A stretch of 48,673 nucleotides of DNA from Christensenella sp. UBA6880 (lineage in GTDB: Bacteria > Bacillota > Clostridia > Christensenellales > CAG-917): contig DKCG01000002.1 in NCBI GenBank assembly GCA_002449145.1, positions 1 to 48,673 of the forward strand. The letters run 5' to 3'. Position 1 is the first letter of the stretch; every line of letters starts with the position of its first letter. A model generated the notes under the pieces. That model saw only the letters and a list, made by a program, of their open reading frames with translations, had not been told where the DNA came from and ran no database searches. This document shows, piece after piece, positions 17,479-25,609 of this stretch. The position numbers and the translations under genes were made by a program.

Positions 17479-17507
17479 ATTATAAAATGTCGCAAAAAAA
17501 TTGTCAA
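17479..17507 (-). promoter_or_regulatory. Promoter of the regulator-kinase-lipoprotein operon
   Basis: A perfect TTGACA (17502-17507) and perfect TATAAT (17479-17484) with a 17-base spacer on the minus strand. The palindrome ATTATG-T-CATAAT (17468-17480) overlaps the downstream edge of the -10 and the expected transcription start, a classic position for a repressor or autoregulator. Confidence 0.85.
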
Positions 17508-17611
17508 TATACAAATAATGTCATTCCAATATTGAAAAAAGAATCGGTTGCAATTGTTTTTCTTAAGTCAAACATTTTCCTCAAAAACATGCGGCATTGC
17601 GAATTTGCTAA

Positions 17612-17657
17612 ACGCAACGCTGAGTTGCGTGACATATTTTTGAATGCAAGATATAAT
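17612..17657 (+). promoter_or_regulatory. XRE gene promoter with overlapping operator
   Basis: GTGACA (17629-17634) and a perfect TATAAT (17652-17657), spacer 17. A perfect inverted repeat, ACGCAAC-GCTGA-GTTGCGT (17612-17630), abuts and overlaps the -35. Its 7-5-7 symmetry fits a dimeric XRE repressor, so autorepression by the gene downstream is likely. AAGGAGG follows at 17666-17672. Confidence 0.65.
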
Positions 17658-17678
17658 GCAATCGTAAGGAGGCGCAAA

Positions 17679-18125
17679 ATGATTGATTTCATCGCCGTCG
17701 GCAACAACATAGCGTCGAAGCGCAAAGAACTTAATCTGACGCAAGAGGAACTTGCAAACAAACTGTTTGTGACGCGTCAACTCGTGTCCAAATGGGAAAA
17801 CGGCACGGGTGTTCCTTCAATCGACGATTTGTTGAATATGTCCGAGATTTTCGGAATAACCATCGAAGATCTGTTGTGTCTGAACAAAACAACCACTGTC
17901 GATCCGGACGACATATTTGCGGGACACGAGAGATTATTCGTAGTAAAAAGCATAATCGACGGCAAAATGAAAATCGACATTCCCGAAAACTTTTATCGTT
18001 TTTCGCAAGCGGAACGGATTATGATTCTCAAAGCGATAAAAAACGGCACGCTCGAAACGAACCTCGAGAATTTGAAACCGAGACTTACGCCTGCCGAGCA
18101 AAAATTTATAAGAACGGAGGTCTAA
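17679..18125 (+). CDS. XRE-family transcriptional regulator
   Basis: A 148-residue regulator. An N-terminal helix-turn-helix spans about residues 7-62 (KRKELNLTQEELANKL, VTRQLVSKWENG), and a C-terminal helical part of about 80 residues resembles no domain I can name. A longer frame exists, but ATG at 17679 is chosen because AAGGAGG lies seven bases upstream and the protein begins in the normal XRE position. It stops two bases before the PFL-repeat gene, so the pair is an operon and probably works together. It faces the two-component operon across a 255-base shared control region. Target genes are unknown; its own promoter is the obvious candidate. Confidence 0.9.
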   Translation: MIDFIAVGNNIASKRKELNLTQEELANKLFVTRQLVSKWENGTGVPSIDDLLNMSEIFGITIEDLLCLNKTTTVDPDDIFAGHERLFVVKSIIDGKMKIDIPENFYRFSQAERIMILKAIKNGTLETNLENLKPRLTPAEQKFIRTEV

Positions 18126-18127
18126 AT

Positions 18128-18859
18128 ATGATACTCAAAAAGAAAATACAAGACGGAAAAACCGTATACGAACCTATCTCGTTTGAAGAGGCCGTAGAAA
18201 AACGTGCAGAAAAATCAGACTTCGTGTTTACGGACGAAGAGGAAAAAGATAAGTTCGATGACGTACTCGAAGAGATAGAGGATCTCGAAGAAGAAATCGA
18301 AACAGACGAGGAAGACGAAGACAACGAAGAAAACGAGACGCAAAACGAGGATTCCGAAGATAAGACGCTATCGTGGGATTTCGTAAAAAACGCATTAAAA
18401 AAAGCGAGAAAAATCACTCGAAAAGGCGTACAAGCGGTTGATATTTCGCTTGGAAATCTGTTTTCGGGCGTTAACTGCGGAAAGTCGAAAAACAGCGTTA
18501 AACTTATGCAAATCATTCCCTTCCTCGACGACGATGACATTCACGAAATCGTGGAAGATATTTTGAACAATCCCGACAAATACGACGGGCTCAATCTCTG
18601 TGCGATTATGCCGTTCTTGAGCGAGAGCGACTGCAATGCTCTGTTTATGAGAATCGCGCTCGATGAAAGCAAAAAGCATGGATGCTCTTTGGCGTCGCTC
18701 GCACCTTTTGTGTCCGAAGAATGCTTGTCCAAACTCGTTGACAAATATATCGCGGGCGAACTCGAAGACGTGAATATGGACCAACTCTATCCGTTCTTGT
18801 CGAGCAAAGACGTTAAACGTCTATTCAAATACATCGTATCGCAAAACAGAAAAGATTAA
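18128..18859 (+). CDS. Acidic protein with four PFL helical repeats
   Basis: A 243-residue soluble protein. Residues 34-80 are extremely acidic (Asp/Glu in most positions). Residues 81-110 are basic and amphipathic (ALKKARKITRKG). From about 125 to 238 there are four repeats of 29-31 residues, each carrying a P-F-hydrophobic core: IIPFLDDDDI at 129, IMPFLSESD at 160, LAPFVSEE at 191, LYPFLSSKD at 220. Each core is followed by a helix ending in I or L. I do not know a named family for it. The repeats suggest a small helical solenoid for protein binding, and the acidic segment could mimic nucleic acid. It is translated directly after the XRE regulator and could modulate that protein. Confidence 0.75.
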   Translation: MILKKKIQDGKTVYEPISFEEAVEKRAEKSDFVFTDEEEKDKFDDVLEEIEDLEEEIETDEEDEDNEENETQNEDSEDKTLSWDFVKNALKKARKITRKGVQAVDISLGNLFSGVNCGKSKNSVKLMQIIPFLDDDDIHEIVEDILNNPDKYDGLNLCAIMPFLSESDCNALFMRIALDESKKHGCSLASLAPFVSEECLSKLVDKYIAGELEDVNMDQLYPFLSSKDVKRLFKYIVSQNRKD

Positions 18860-18880
18860 TTTTCTTTGCTTAATTTTATG

Positions 18881-18914
18881 GAAAACGGTCCTGCAAAATT
18901 GCAGGGCCGTTTTC
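18881..18914. terminator. Bidirectional terminator between PFL gene and lipid kinase gene
   Basis: A near-perfect stem of about 15 pairs (GAAAACGG-T-CCTGC with GCAGG-G-CCGTTTTC) and a short loop. T-rich sequence lies on the plus strand after it and A-rich before it, so it can serve both converging genes. Confidence 0.85.
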
Positions 18915-18979
18915 TTATTTTCAATTCGATTCGACATTTTATATGTGTGTTTTTCACAGATAAAACGCTTGTTTTGAGG

Positions 18980-19846
18980 TTATCTGAACATCTTGAGTTT
19001 GTCGTGGACGACCTCGATGTCAAGTTTGGTGTCCTCGATAATTTCGCCGTCGAGTTCAAAACGGCTGTCGTCGAGTGCTTCAATCGTGACTTTCTTTGCG
19101 GTGTATTCGCCGCCCCAGTCCGTGCCGACGTGCTTGCCTTTGAGGAACTTGAAAAGACGGAAAAAGATTTTGCTTTTTTTCATTTCGCTGACGTAGCCGA
19201 CGTTCAAAAGTCCGTCGTCAACGACTGCGTTCGGACAAATTGGAATACCGCCGCCGATAAATCCGCCGTTGCCTATGCCTATCATAAACACGCTCGTGTC
19301 TTTGGTTACGCCGTCCGCCGTTATGCGGAGGTGGTGGAATCTCGTGTGCAAAAGCGTGTAGAAAAGCGAATAATAATACGCCGCTTTACCCTTCAACGTT
19401 TTGCAGTTTGCGTATTTAAGCAACACGTCCACGTCCATGCCGCCGCCGCCTACATTGAGGCAACGATATTTGCCGAGTTCCATATAATCCACGTAACCGA
19501 CATTGCCTTTGAGGATGGTTTGCGTCGCTTCTTTGACGTTGGTGGAATGACCGGATTTCTTGATAAAATCATTCCCGCTTCCGCACGCAACGAGTCCGAG
19601 TGTAACGTTGTCGAAGTTATCTATGCCGCAAAGCACTTCGTGGAACGAGCCGTCGCCGCCCATAACAACGATATTCGTATCTGGCGTTTGGGACAATTCT
19701 TTGGCGATTTCGGTTGCGTGTCCTGCGTATTCCGTTTTATGCACGACGTACTCTGCGTCGTTATTTCTGAAGATTTCCTCGACGGTTGCAAGCGCTTTCA
19801 AACTCTTGCCCTTTCCGCCCTGAGGATTGACGATTATGTGATACAT
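18980..19846 (-). CDS. Diacylglycerol/lipid kinase (DagK/YegS family)
   Basis: A 288-residue lipid kinase. The N-terminal nucleotide-binding domain has NPQGGKGK (8-14) and the signature GGDGS (63-67, usually GGDGT/GGDGS). CGSGNDF (88-94) matches the G-T-G-N-D phosphate loop of the family. The C-terminal beta domain (from about 130) ends in a strand rich in acidic residues. The family phosphorylates diacylglycerol or related lipids with ATP, returning diacylglycerol to phospholipid synthesis, at the inner face of the membrane. It is monocistronic, with a promoter at 19886-19913 and GGAGGGC before ATG. The exact lipid is not determinable. Confidence 0.88.
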   Translation of the reverse strand: MYHIIVNPQGGKGKSLKALATVEEIFRNNDAEYVVHKTEYAGHATEIAKELSQTPDTNIVVMGGDGSFHEVLCGIDNFDNVTLGLVACGSGNDFIKKSGHSTNVKEATQTILKGNVGYVDYMELGKYRCLNVGGGGMDVDVLLKYANCKTLKGKAAYYYSLFYTLLHTRFHHLRITADGVTKDTSVFMIGIGNGGFIGGGIPICPNAVVDDGLLNVGYVSEMKKSKIFFRLFKFLKGKHVGTDWGGEYTAKKVTIEALDDSRFELDGEIIEDTKLDIEVVHDKLKMFR

Positions 19847-19885
19847 AATGCCCTCCGTTGTTTTTTGTATTAAATATACAAACTT

Positions 19886-19913
19886 ATTTTAACACTTATG
19901 CCGAAAAAGTCAA
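19886..19913 (-). promoter_or_regulatory. Promoter for the lipid kinase gene
   Basis: TTGACT (19908-19913) and TAAAAT (19886-19891) with a 16-base spacer on the minus strand, 39 bases before the start codon. Confidence 0.65.
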
Positions 19914-19968
19914 CTTATTGCGAGTTGTACTACAAAACGTATTATATCTCAAACGTTTGTATGGCAAC

Positions 19969-21735
19969 TCAATCGCGGTTTTCAAACTGCAATTCGTAGA
20001 GTTTGTGATAGTATCCCTTGTTTTTGAGCAACTGTTGGTGAGTGCCTTGCTCAATGATTCTTCCGTTTTGAAGCACTATAATCTGGTCTGCGTGCTGGAT
20101 TGTCGAAAGTCTGTGCGCAACGACGAGCATAGTGCCGATATTGCGGATATTTTCAAGCGATTTTTGAATTACCACTTCGGTTTCGGTGTCGATATTCGCG
20201 GTTGCCTCGTCGAGAATGAGAATCTGCGGTTTGTGAAGCACCGTTCTTGCAAACGAAAGAAGTTGGCGTTGACCTTGCGAGAAGTTTTCGCCTCGCTCTA
20301 TGACTTCCTCGTCGAGTCCGTGCTCCTGCGAAGATATGAACGTGTCGGCATTGACGTACTTGCACGCCGCTTCGATTTCCTCGTCGGTGAACGAATCGTC
20401 GTTGAGGGTGATGTTGCTACGCACCGTACCGCTGAAAAGGAACACGTCTTGAAGCATCTGCCCTATTCCTCTGCGCAAAGAGTGTATTTCTATGGTGCTT
20501 ATATCTCTGCCGTCTATTAGAATCTGACCTTTTTGAATCTCGTAATTGCGTACGATGAGGGAAAGTATCGTAGTTTTTCCCGCACCAGTCGCACCGACGA
20601 ACGCGCACGTTTCCTTCGGGTTTATGGTGAAAGACACGTCTTTGAGAATCCAGTCCTCGTCCTTGTATGCAAACCAAACGTTCTTAAACTCGATTTTGCC
20701 CTCGAATTTGTCCACCGTCACGGCGTCTTTTCTGTCGCGGATTTCGGGTTTTACGTCGAGCAAGTTGAACAATCTTTCGGAAGCGGTGGTCGCTTTTTGC
20801 AAATTGTTGAGTTGGTCGGCGAGGTTTTGTATGGGGTTGAAGAACCTCGAAAGATACAGATAGAACGCAACTATCATACCGGCGTCGAGTCCGAATCCCA
20901 TACCCAGCCAGAACGTCACCGCGATGGAACTGATGTACAAAAGCGTTATGAACGGACGGTATATGCCGAACGCAAGCACGACGGCGTATCTCGATTTGCG
21001 TAAATTCTCGTTCTTTTGCAAAAACTCGTCGTCTTTCTTCTTTTGACGGTTGAAAATCTGTATGAGTTTCATACCCGACAGATTTTCGTTGAGGAAAGTG
21101 TTGAGGTCGGATATATATTGCCTTTCTTTCGTAAAGACCTTGCGCACGATTTTTCTGAACACGAACGAGGTGACGAACACCACGACGATAAACGCGAGCA
21201 TAACGAGTGAAAGTTGCCACGATATGTACAGCATTATGCCGTACACGCCAACGACCGTGAGTGCGTTGCGGATTACGTTGACGATGACGTTCGTAAACAA
21301 GTCGGACATCGACGCCGTATAGGACGCGACGCGCGTGACGAGCGAGCCTACGGGCATTTCGTCAAACTGATTTTGCGACAACTTTTCTATATGCTCGAAA
21401 ACTTCGGTGCGAAGCGTATAGATTATGCTTTGCCCCGCTTTTTGCAACAGCATAGATTCCCAAACGAGAAACGCTTGGTTGAATACGCCTATGGCGAGGT
21501 AGGCAACCGCCATACCTATGATAAATTCGAGATTTATTCCGTCGGATTTGAGGTTGTTGGTGATTCTGCTCACGAAAAGCGGCAGAATTATGTCAAGCAC
21601 CACGTTGACAAGAATGAGAAGCATTGCGCCGACAAATCTTGCCGTTTCGGGTTTGAGATAGTGCCATATGCGCTTGTACATATCCTTTGAGGGAATGTGA
21701 ACGTCGCCTTTGAGTTTTTCGACTTCCGACTGCAT
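19969..21735 (-). CDS. ABC exporter half-transporter, catalytic subunit
   Basis: A 588-residue half-transporter: six membrane helices in the first 320 residues and a nucleotide-binding domain in the rest. Walker A is GATGAGKTT, the signature is degenerate (FSQGQRQ instead of LSGGQ), Walker B ends ILILDEATANID with the catalytic glutamate, and the H-loop is AHRLST. It starts inside the stop codon of the partner subunit (TAATG overlap), so the two are translationally coupled and form a heterodimer like BmrCD/LmrCD or TM287/288. The likely role is ATP-driven export of drugs, lipids or peptides; the substrate is unknown. Confidence 0.93.
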   Translation of the reverse strand: MQSEVEKLKGDVHIPSKDMYKRIWHYLKPETARFVGAMLLILVNVVLDIILPLFVSRITNNLKSDGINLEFIIGMAVAYLAIGVFNQAFLVWESMLLQKAGQSIIYTLRTEVFEHIEKLSQNQFDEMPVGSLVTRVASYTASMSDLFTNVIVNVIRNALTVVGVYGIMLYISWQLSLVMLAFIVVVFVTSFVFRKIVRKVFTKERQYISDLNTFLNENLSGMKLIQIFNRQKKKDDEFLQKNENLRKSRYAVVLAFGIYRPFITLLYISSIAVTFWLGMGFGLDAGMIVAFYLYLSRFFNPIQNLADQLNNLQKATTASERLFNLLDVKPEIRDRKDAVTVDKFEGKIEFKNVWFAYKDEDWILKDVSFTINPKETCAFVGATGAGKTTILSLIVRNYEIQKGQILIDGRDISTIEIHSLRRGIGQMLQDVFLFSGTVRSNITLNDDSFTDEEIEAACKYVNADTFISSQEHGLDEEVIERGENFSQGQRQLLSFARTVLHKPQILILDEATANIDTETEVVIQKSLENIRNIGTMLVVAHRLSTIQHADQIIVLQNGRIIEQGTHQQLLKNKGYYHKLYELQFENRD

Positions 21736-23525
21736 TACGCCTCACCCCCTTCGACTTCTCTTTCGAGTTTTTGCAAGTACACCATCTTTTTGTAAGTCGG
21801 CGAGATTTCTTCAAGACGTTGCGGCGTGTCGAACGCTTCGACTTCGCCCTTGTCGAGCACGAGAATCTTGTCGAGATGTGACACCGTAGACACGCGCGAA
21901 GCGATGACGAGCGTGGTTTTGCCCTTGCGCTGATTCTGAATGTTTGCAAGTATCGTTTCTTCCGTCTTTACGTCGACGGCGGACACCGAGTCGTCCAAAA
22001 TCATAATCGGCGCGTCTTTTATGTACGCGCGCGCAATGGATATGCGCTGCTTTTGTCCGCCCGAAAGAGTCACGCCTCTCTCGCCCGACACGGTTTCGTA
22101 GCCATCCGTAAAGTCCTCGATGTTCGAGTGAACGTCGGCAAATTTCGCCGCGTCGTACACCTTGTCCATATCGAGATTCTCGCACGAGAACGCGATGTTG
22201 TTTTTCACCTTGTCGCTGAAAAGGAAGTTGTCTTGCGGAACGTAGCCTATTGCGTTTCTGAGGCTGTCGATGTCGCAATCCATAATGTCGTGACCGTCAA
22301 TGAACACTTTGCCCTTTTCGACGTTATAGAGGTGCAAAAGCGTGTTGACGAGCGTGGTTTTGCCGCTTCCTATCTTGCCGACGATTCCCACGCTTTCCCC
22401 TGCCTTGATTTCGACGCTTATGTTTTTAAGCACGTTAGAATCGCTGTTCGGATACGCAAAAGAAAAACCGTCGAACTTGATTTCGCCCTTTACGTCTTCG
22501 AGTACGACGGCGTTTTGCGGATTGCGGATTTCTTCCTCTTGGTCGAGGAAGTTGGTTATACGTTTTAGAGACGCTTTCGAGCGAGAGCGCATAGACACCA
22601 CTTGTCCGAGCGCAATCATCGGCCATACCAACGTGTCGAAATATCCCACGAACGTTATGAGTTCGCCTGCCGTCATATCTATCGTATGACCGAATATCGA
22701 AACGGGCGAACCGGTGACGTATTTGTACACAAAATAACCGCCCAAACCCAAAATCAGAGCCATAATCGCCGATATAATAATTTCTATTATTGCGTCGAAT
22801 ATGACGGACACCTTGACCAGTTCTATGTTTGCGTCCTTGTTGCGCCTTGCGATTTTTGCAAAGGCGTGAAGTTGTTGAGTTTCCTTGACAAACGCTTTTA
22901 TGACGCGTATTCCCGTGAAACTCTCTTGCGAAAAGTCGTAAAGTTTGTCAAATTCCGTTTGGCGTTGTTCCCATTTGAGAGCCATAAACTTTTCGACGAG
23001 CATACCCCATACGATGATGAGCGCAAGAGGTATCAGAAGAATGCAGGACAGCGCCCAGTCCAGCGAGAACATTTTGTAGAGCGCAAGCACGGAAAGGAAC
23101 ATTGCGTCCACGAGCATAACCGAACCCCAACCGAAAAATTCCTCTATGGTTTCGAGGTCGGTGGTGAACCAAGCCATAATCGTGCCTACTTTGTTCTCGT
23201 GGTAGTAGCGTTGGGAAAGTCGTTCGCTTTTGAGGAACATATTGTGGCGCAAGTCCGCTTCGATTCTCTGCGAAGCGTTGAATATGGAAAGTCGCCACAT
23301 AATACGCCCGAAAAACATAACGAACGCAACCACCATAACGCCGAGAATAATCTCTTTGAGCGCGCCGGTATCTATCGTTCCGCCGCCGAACATATCCACG
23401 AGTTTTCCGAGATATTCGGGTATGAAAAGTTGGAACACGTCAACGGCGACGAGTCCCACAAGCCCGATTAAGAACAGCCAACAATACTTGGCGTAATATT
23501 TGTTGATATATTTTCCAAACAACAT
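21735..23525 (-). CDS. ABC exporter half-transporter, degenerate-site subunit
   Basis: A 596-residue half-transporter with six helices and one nucleotide-binding domain. Walker A is GKIGSGKTT and the signature is canonical LSGGQKQ. Walker B reads MILDDSVSAVD with Asp in place of the catalytic Glu, and the H-loop histidine is replaced (ASRVST). These changes mark the non-hydrolysing site of heterodimeric exporters and complement the partner subunit. The ATG at 23525 is chosen: a longer frame opens with TTG at 23609, but that lies inside the terminator of the preceding gene. The ribosome binding site is weak. It is first of two genes. Confidence 0.92.
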   Translation of the reverse strand: MLFGKYINKYYAKYCWLFLIGLVGLVAVDVFQLFIPEYLGKLVDMFGGGTIDTGALKEIILGVMVVAFVMFFGRIMWRLSIFNASQRIEADLRHNMFLKSERLSQRYYHENKVGTIMAWFTTDLETIEEFFGWGSVMLVDAMFLSVLALYKMFSLDWALSCILLIPLALIIVWGMLVEKFMALKWEQRQTEFDKLYDFSQESFTGIRVIKAFVKETQQLHAFAKIARRNKDANIELVKVSVIFDAIIEIIISAIMALILGLGGYFVYKYVTGSPVSIFGHTIDMTAGELITFVGYFDTLVWPMIALGQVVSMRSRSKASLKRITNFLDQEEEIRNPQNAVVLEDVKGEIKFDGFSFAYPNSDSNVLKNISVEIKAGESVGIVGKIGSGKTTLVNTLLHLYNVEKGKVFIDGHDIMDCDIDSLRNAIGYVPQDNFLFSDKVKNNIAFSCENLDMDKVYDAAKFADVHSNIEDFTDGYETVSGERGVTLSGGQKQRISIARAYIKDAPIMILDDSVSAVDVKTEETILANIQNQRKGKTTLVIASRVSTVSHLDKILVLDKGEVEAFDTPQRLEEISPTYKKMVYLQKLEREVEGGEA

Positions 23526-23592
23526 AAACTGAATTTCTTGCGCAAAAAACCGATTTTTCGCGCGATACGCGGAATTTTGGAAAAGAGTATAG

Positions 23593-23644
23593 AAAACCCC
23601 GTTTGCCAAAATGCCGACAACTCGGATTTCGTCAGACGGGGTTT
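23593..23644 (-). terminator. Terminator after iron alcohol dehydrogenase gene
   Basis: AAACCCCGT pairs with ACGGGGTTT across a 33-base loop that itself has a short GACGA/TTGTC pairing. On the minus strand it runs into TTTTCTAT. A second perfect palindrome, AATCGTTTTG-A-CAAAACGATT (23661-23681), lies between it and the stop codon. Confidence 0.7.
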
Positions 23645-23688
23645 GATTTCAAACCCTCAAAATCGTTTTGACAAAACGATTTCGATTT

Positions 23689-24918
23689 TTACATAATTTC
23701 GCGGTAGATAGCCTCGATTTCTTTCTTACCCCAAACTTGCGGGCAGGGATAAAGCGGATTTGCTTCCGCATATGCGTGCGCTATCATACGAGGCAAACGT
23801 TCTTCTTCGATAAGTTTGCCGCCGTCGCGTGACAAAATCTTGGTTGGGATGTTCATTGAAGCGTTCAAATCCTCGATCCACTTGATGAACAAATTTGCTT
23901 TTTCTTCGTTGGTCTTGCCGCCGAGATTGATACAGTCGGCAAGTTGAGCGAGTTTCTTGTGTGCGGATTTACCGTATGCTTTCAAAACGTGCGGGAGAAT
24001 GACCGCGTTTGCAAGACCGTGAGGTACACCGTATTCGCCGCCGAGCGTGTGCGCGATTGCGTGGACGTAACCGACGTATGCACGAGTGAACGCTTTACCC
24101 GCAAGATATGCGGCTTTTTGCATTTCCACTCTCGCTTCGAGGTCGTCGCCGTGATCGTAGGCCTGTTTGAGGTATTTGTGAATGAGTTGCACTGCCTCGA
24201 TAGCCTCTTTCTTGGTTTGTTTCGTGTTCTCGCCGCCGATGTACGCTTCTACCGCGTGGGTGAGAGCGTCCATACCCGTCGTAGAAGTAAGGTGAGGCGG
24301 AAGGGATTTTGTAAGTTCGGGGTCCATAACGACGTATCTCGGAATGAGGAACGGGTCGTTGATAGCATATTTTTCGTGCGTTTCGGGGTTGGAAATAACC
24401 GCGGCGAGCGTTGCTTCACTGCCCGTGCCCGAAGTCGTCGGAATTGCGACGAGCGGGGGAAGTTTGTGACCCGTGATCATAATTTTAAGCACACCCTTCA
24501 TTTGCGGAACGCTCTTTTTGGGGCAAGCGACTCTTGCGCCGATACCTTTTGCGCAGTCCATTGCGCTGCCGCCGCCGAGTGCTACGATCGCGTCACAGTT
24601 GTTGTCGTGATACATTTTGAGTCCTTCTTCGATGTTTTGAATGGTTGGATTCGGAACGACGTCGTGATAGCAGCAACTCTTCATACCCTCTGCTTCGCAC
24701 GCAGCCATAATGGGATCTGCCTTTCCGCTTGAAAAGAGGAATCCGTCGGTGACGATAAGAATGCTCTTAAAGCCGTTGTCCTTCAAGAATTTGGGAAGTT
24801 GCGAAATGCTGCCCGGACCGGACAAGGTCTTTTTGCATTGATTCCACGGCAACAAAAACATTGCCAAACGCATTGATTGCTGGAAGATACGGCAACCCAT
24901 CTTAGTAAAAATGTTCAT
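23689..24918 (-). CDS. Iron-containing alcohol dehydrogenase
   Basis: A 409-residue group III alcohol dehydrogenase. The NAD(P)-binding half carries GGGSAMD (115-121). The metal ligands fit the FucO spacing exactly: D217 and H221 in MDALTHAVEAY, then H286 and H300 in HAIAHTLGGEYGVPHG. The reaction is reversible oxidation of alcohols to aldehydes; in a fermenting anaerobe reduction of aldehyde or butanal-type intermediates is likely, but the substrate is not shown. Slightly longer at the N-terminus than FucO, with a hydrophobic stretch at 15-24. GGAGG precedes ATG. A 6-base-stem hairpin (24932-24949) lies just before the ribosome binding site. Monocistronic. Confidence 0.93.
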   Translation of the reverse strand: MNIFTKMGCRIFQQSMRLAMFLLPWNQCKKTLSGPGSISQLPKFLKDNGFKSILIVTDGFLFSSGKADPIMAACEAEGMKSCCYHDVVPNPTIQNIEEGLKMYHDNNCDAIVALGGGSAMDCAKGIGARVACPKKSVPQMKGVLKIMITGHKLPPLVAIPTTSGTGSEATLAAVISNPETHEKYAINDPFLIPRYVVMDPELTKSLPPHLTSTTGMDALTHAVEAYIGGENTKQTKKEAIEAVQLIHKYLKQAYDHGDDLEARVEMQKAAYLAGKAFTRAYVGYVHAIAHTLGGEYGVPHGLANAVILPHVLKAYGKSAHKKLAQLADCINLGGKTNEEKANLFIKWIEDLNASMNIPTKILSRDGGKLIEEERLPRMIAHAYAEANPLYPCPQVWGKKEIEAIYREIM

Positions 24919-24971
24919 TGTTTTCCTCCGAATGCGGCGAAAACCGCATATATTGAGTATTAATTAATAGT

Positions 24972-25000
24972 ATTTTAGCACCAAATATACAAATGCACAA
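24972..25000 (-). promoter_or_regulatory. Promoter for the alcohol dehydrogenase gene
   Basis: TTGTGC (24995-25000) and TAAAAT (24972-24977), spacer 17, on the minus strand. The palindrome TATTAATTAATA follows at about 24958-24969 and lies across the predicted transcription start. Confidence 0.5.
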
Positions 25001-25471
25001 GAATTAATTAATAATTAATAATGAATAATTAATAATTGTGGAAGGCGAAGCCTTAATCCGAAAACTTGTTCGAAGGCTACTCGTACACGGAATGTGCGAC
25101 TTCGAAGACGAGATAAAACCACCGTCCGCGAACTTGCAGAGCGGACTTTTAACGAACACTCATTCAAGGCGTTCTTATTAGCGGTATGTGTTTATTCGAA
25201 GACGGAACACGAGCCGCAACGGCGGCGAGCCTATGAGCGCCGAACTTGACGGACAGTACAAGCGACTGCGCCGTCTGTTGGCCACTGCCTGGCGCACAAA
25301 GCGCAGTGGCATAATGAGAGAAATGTCCCTATCTATGTGAGTGCCGACTTCCCCTCTTGCGAACGATGTGCAATTTTGCAGAATAATGACGCAAGTTTGA
25401 GCAATAGGGGAAAGCCCGAAGGGAAGGGGTGATGTGTGATTTTAAGGTTCACGCCGCACACTCTTGTAGAG
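25001..25471 (+). repeat. Dispersed structured intergenic element, copy 2
   Basis: The longest of three copies in the window, with no gene in it. The AT-rich head (25002-25037) is followed by a hairpin AAGGC-GAA-GCCTT at the same place as the hairpins of copies 1 and 3, but of different sequence. Shared blocks follow: AAAACTTGTTCGAAGGCTAC and onward (25060-25110), TTCGAAGACGGAAC to GGCGGCGAG (25195-25229), AGTGGCATAATGAG to GTGAGTGCC (25304-25344), and GGTTCACGC to TTGTAGAG (25446-25471). Between blocks 1 and 2 it has about 85 extra bases compared with copy 1. All copies have the same orientation. Confidence 0.75.
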
Positions 25472-25482
25472 TAAGCATTTAT

Positions 25483-25609
25483 AAAAACTGCGATATTTAG
25501 ATGAAGAACAAGGAAAAGCCCTTTTGCAAATCCGCCTAACGTACTACGTGTACGTGACGGGTGAGCAAAAGGGCTTTGACACAGTTATTCGCTAAATAGC
25601 GCAGTTTTT
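25483..25609 (-). terminator. Nested hairpin terminator overlapping the gapA stop
   Basis: A 127-base nested palindrome. The outer stem is AAAAACTGCG (25483-25492) with CGCAGTTTTT (25600-25609); next TATTTAG / CTAAATA; then a 13-base middle stem, AAAGCCCTTTTGC (25515-25527) with GCAAAAGGGCTTT (25565-25577); the tip is ACGTAC / GTACGT. The outer arm reaches into the stop codon of gapA. The T run on the minus strand is at the end of the outer stem. The size is far beyond a normal terminator. Confidence 0.7.

Noticed and set aside
23526..23609. Longer N-terminus for the first ABC subunit
   Set aside because: The upstream start is TTG and lies inside the terminator hairpin of the alcohol dehydrogenase gene. 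The shorter start gives the usual exporter N-terminus.
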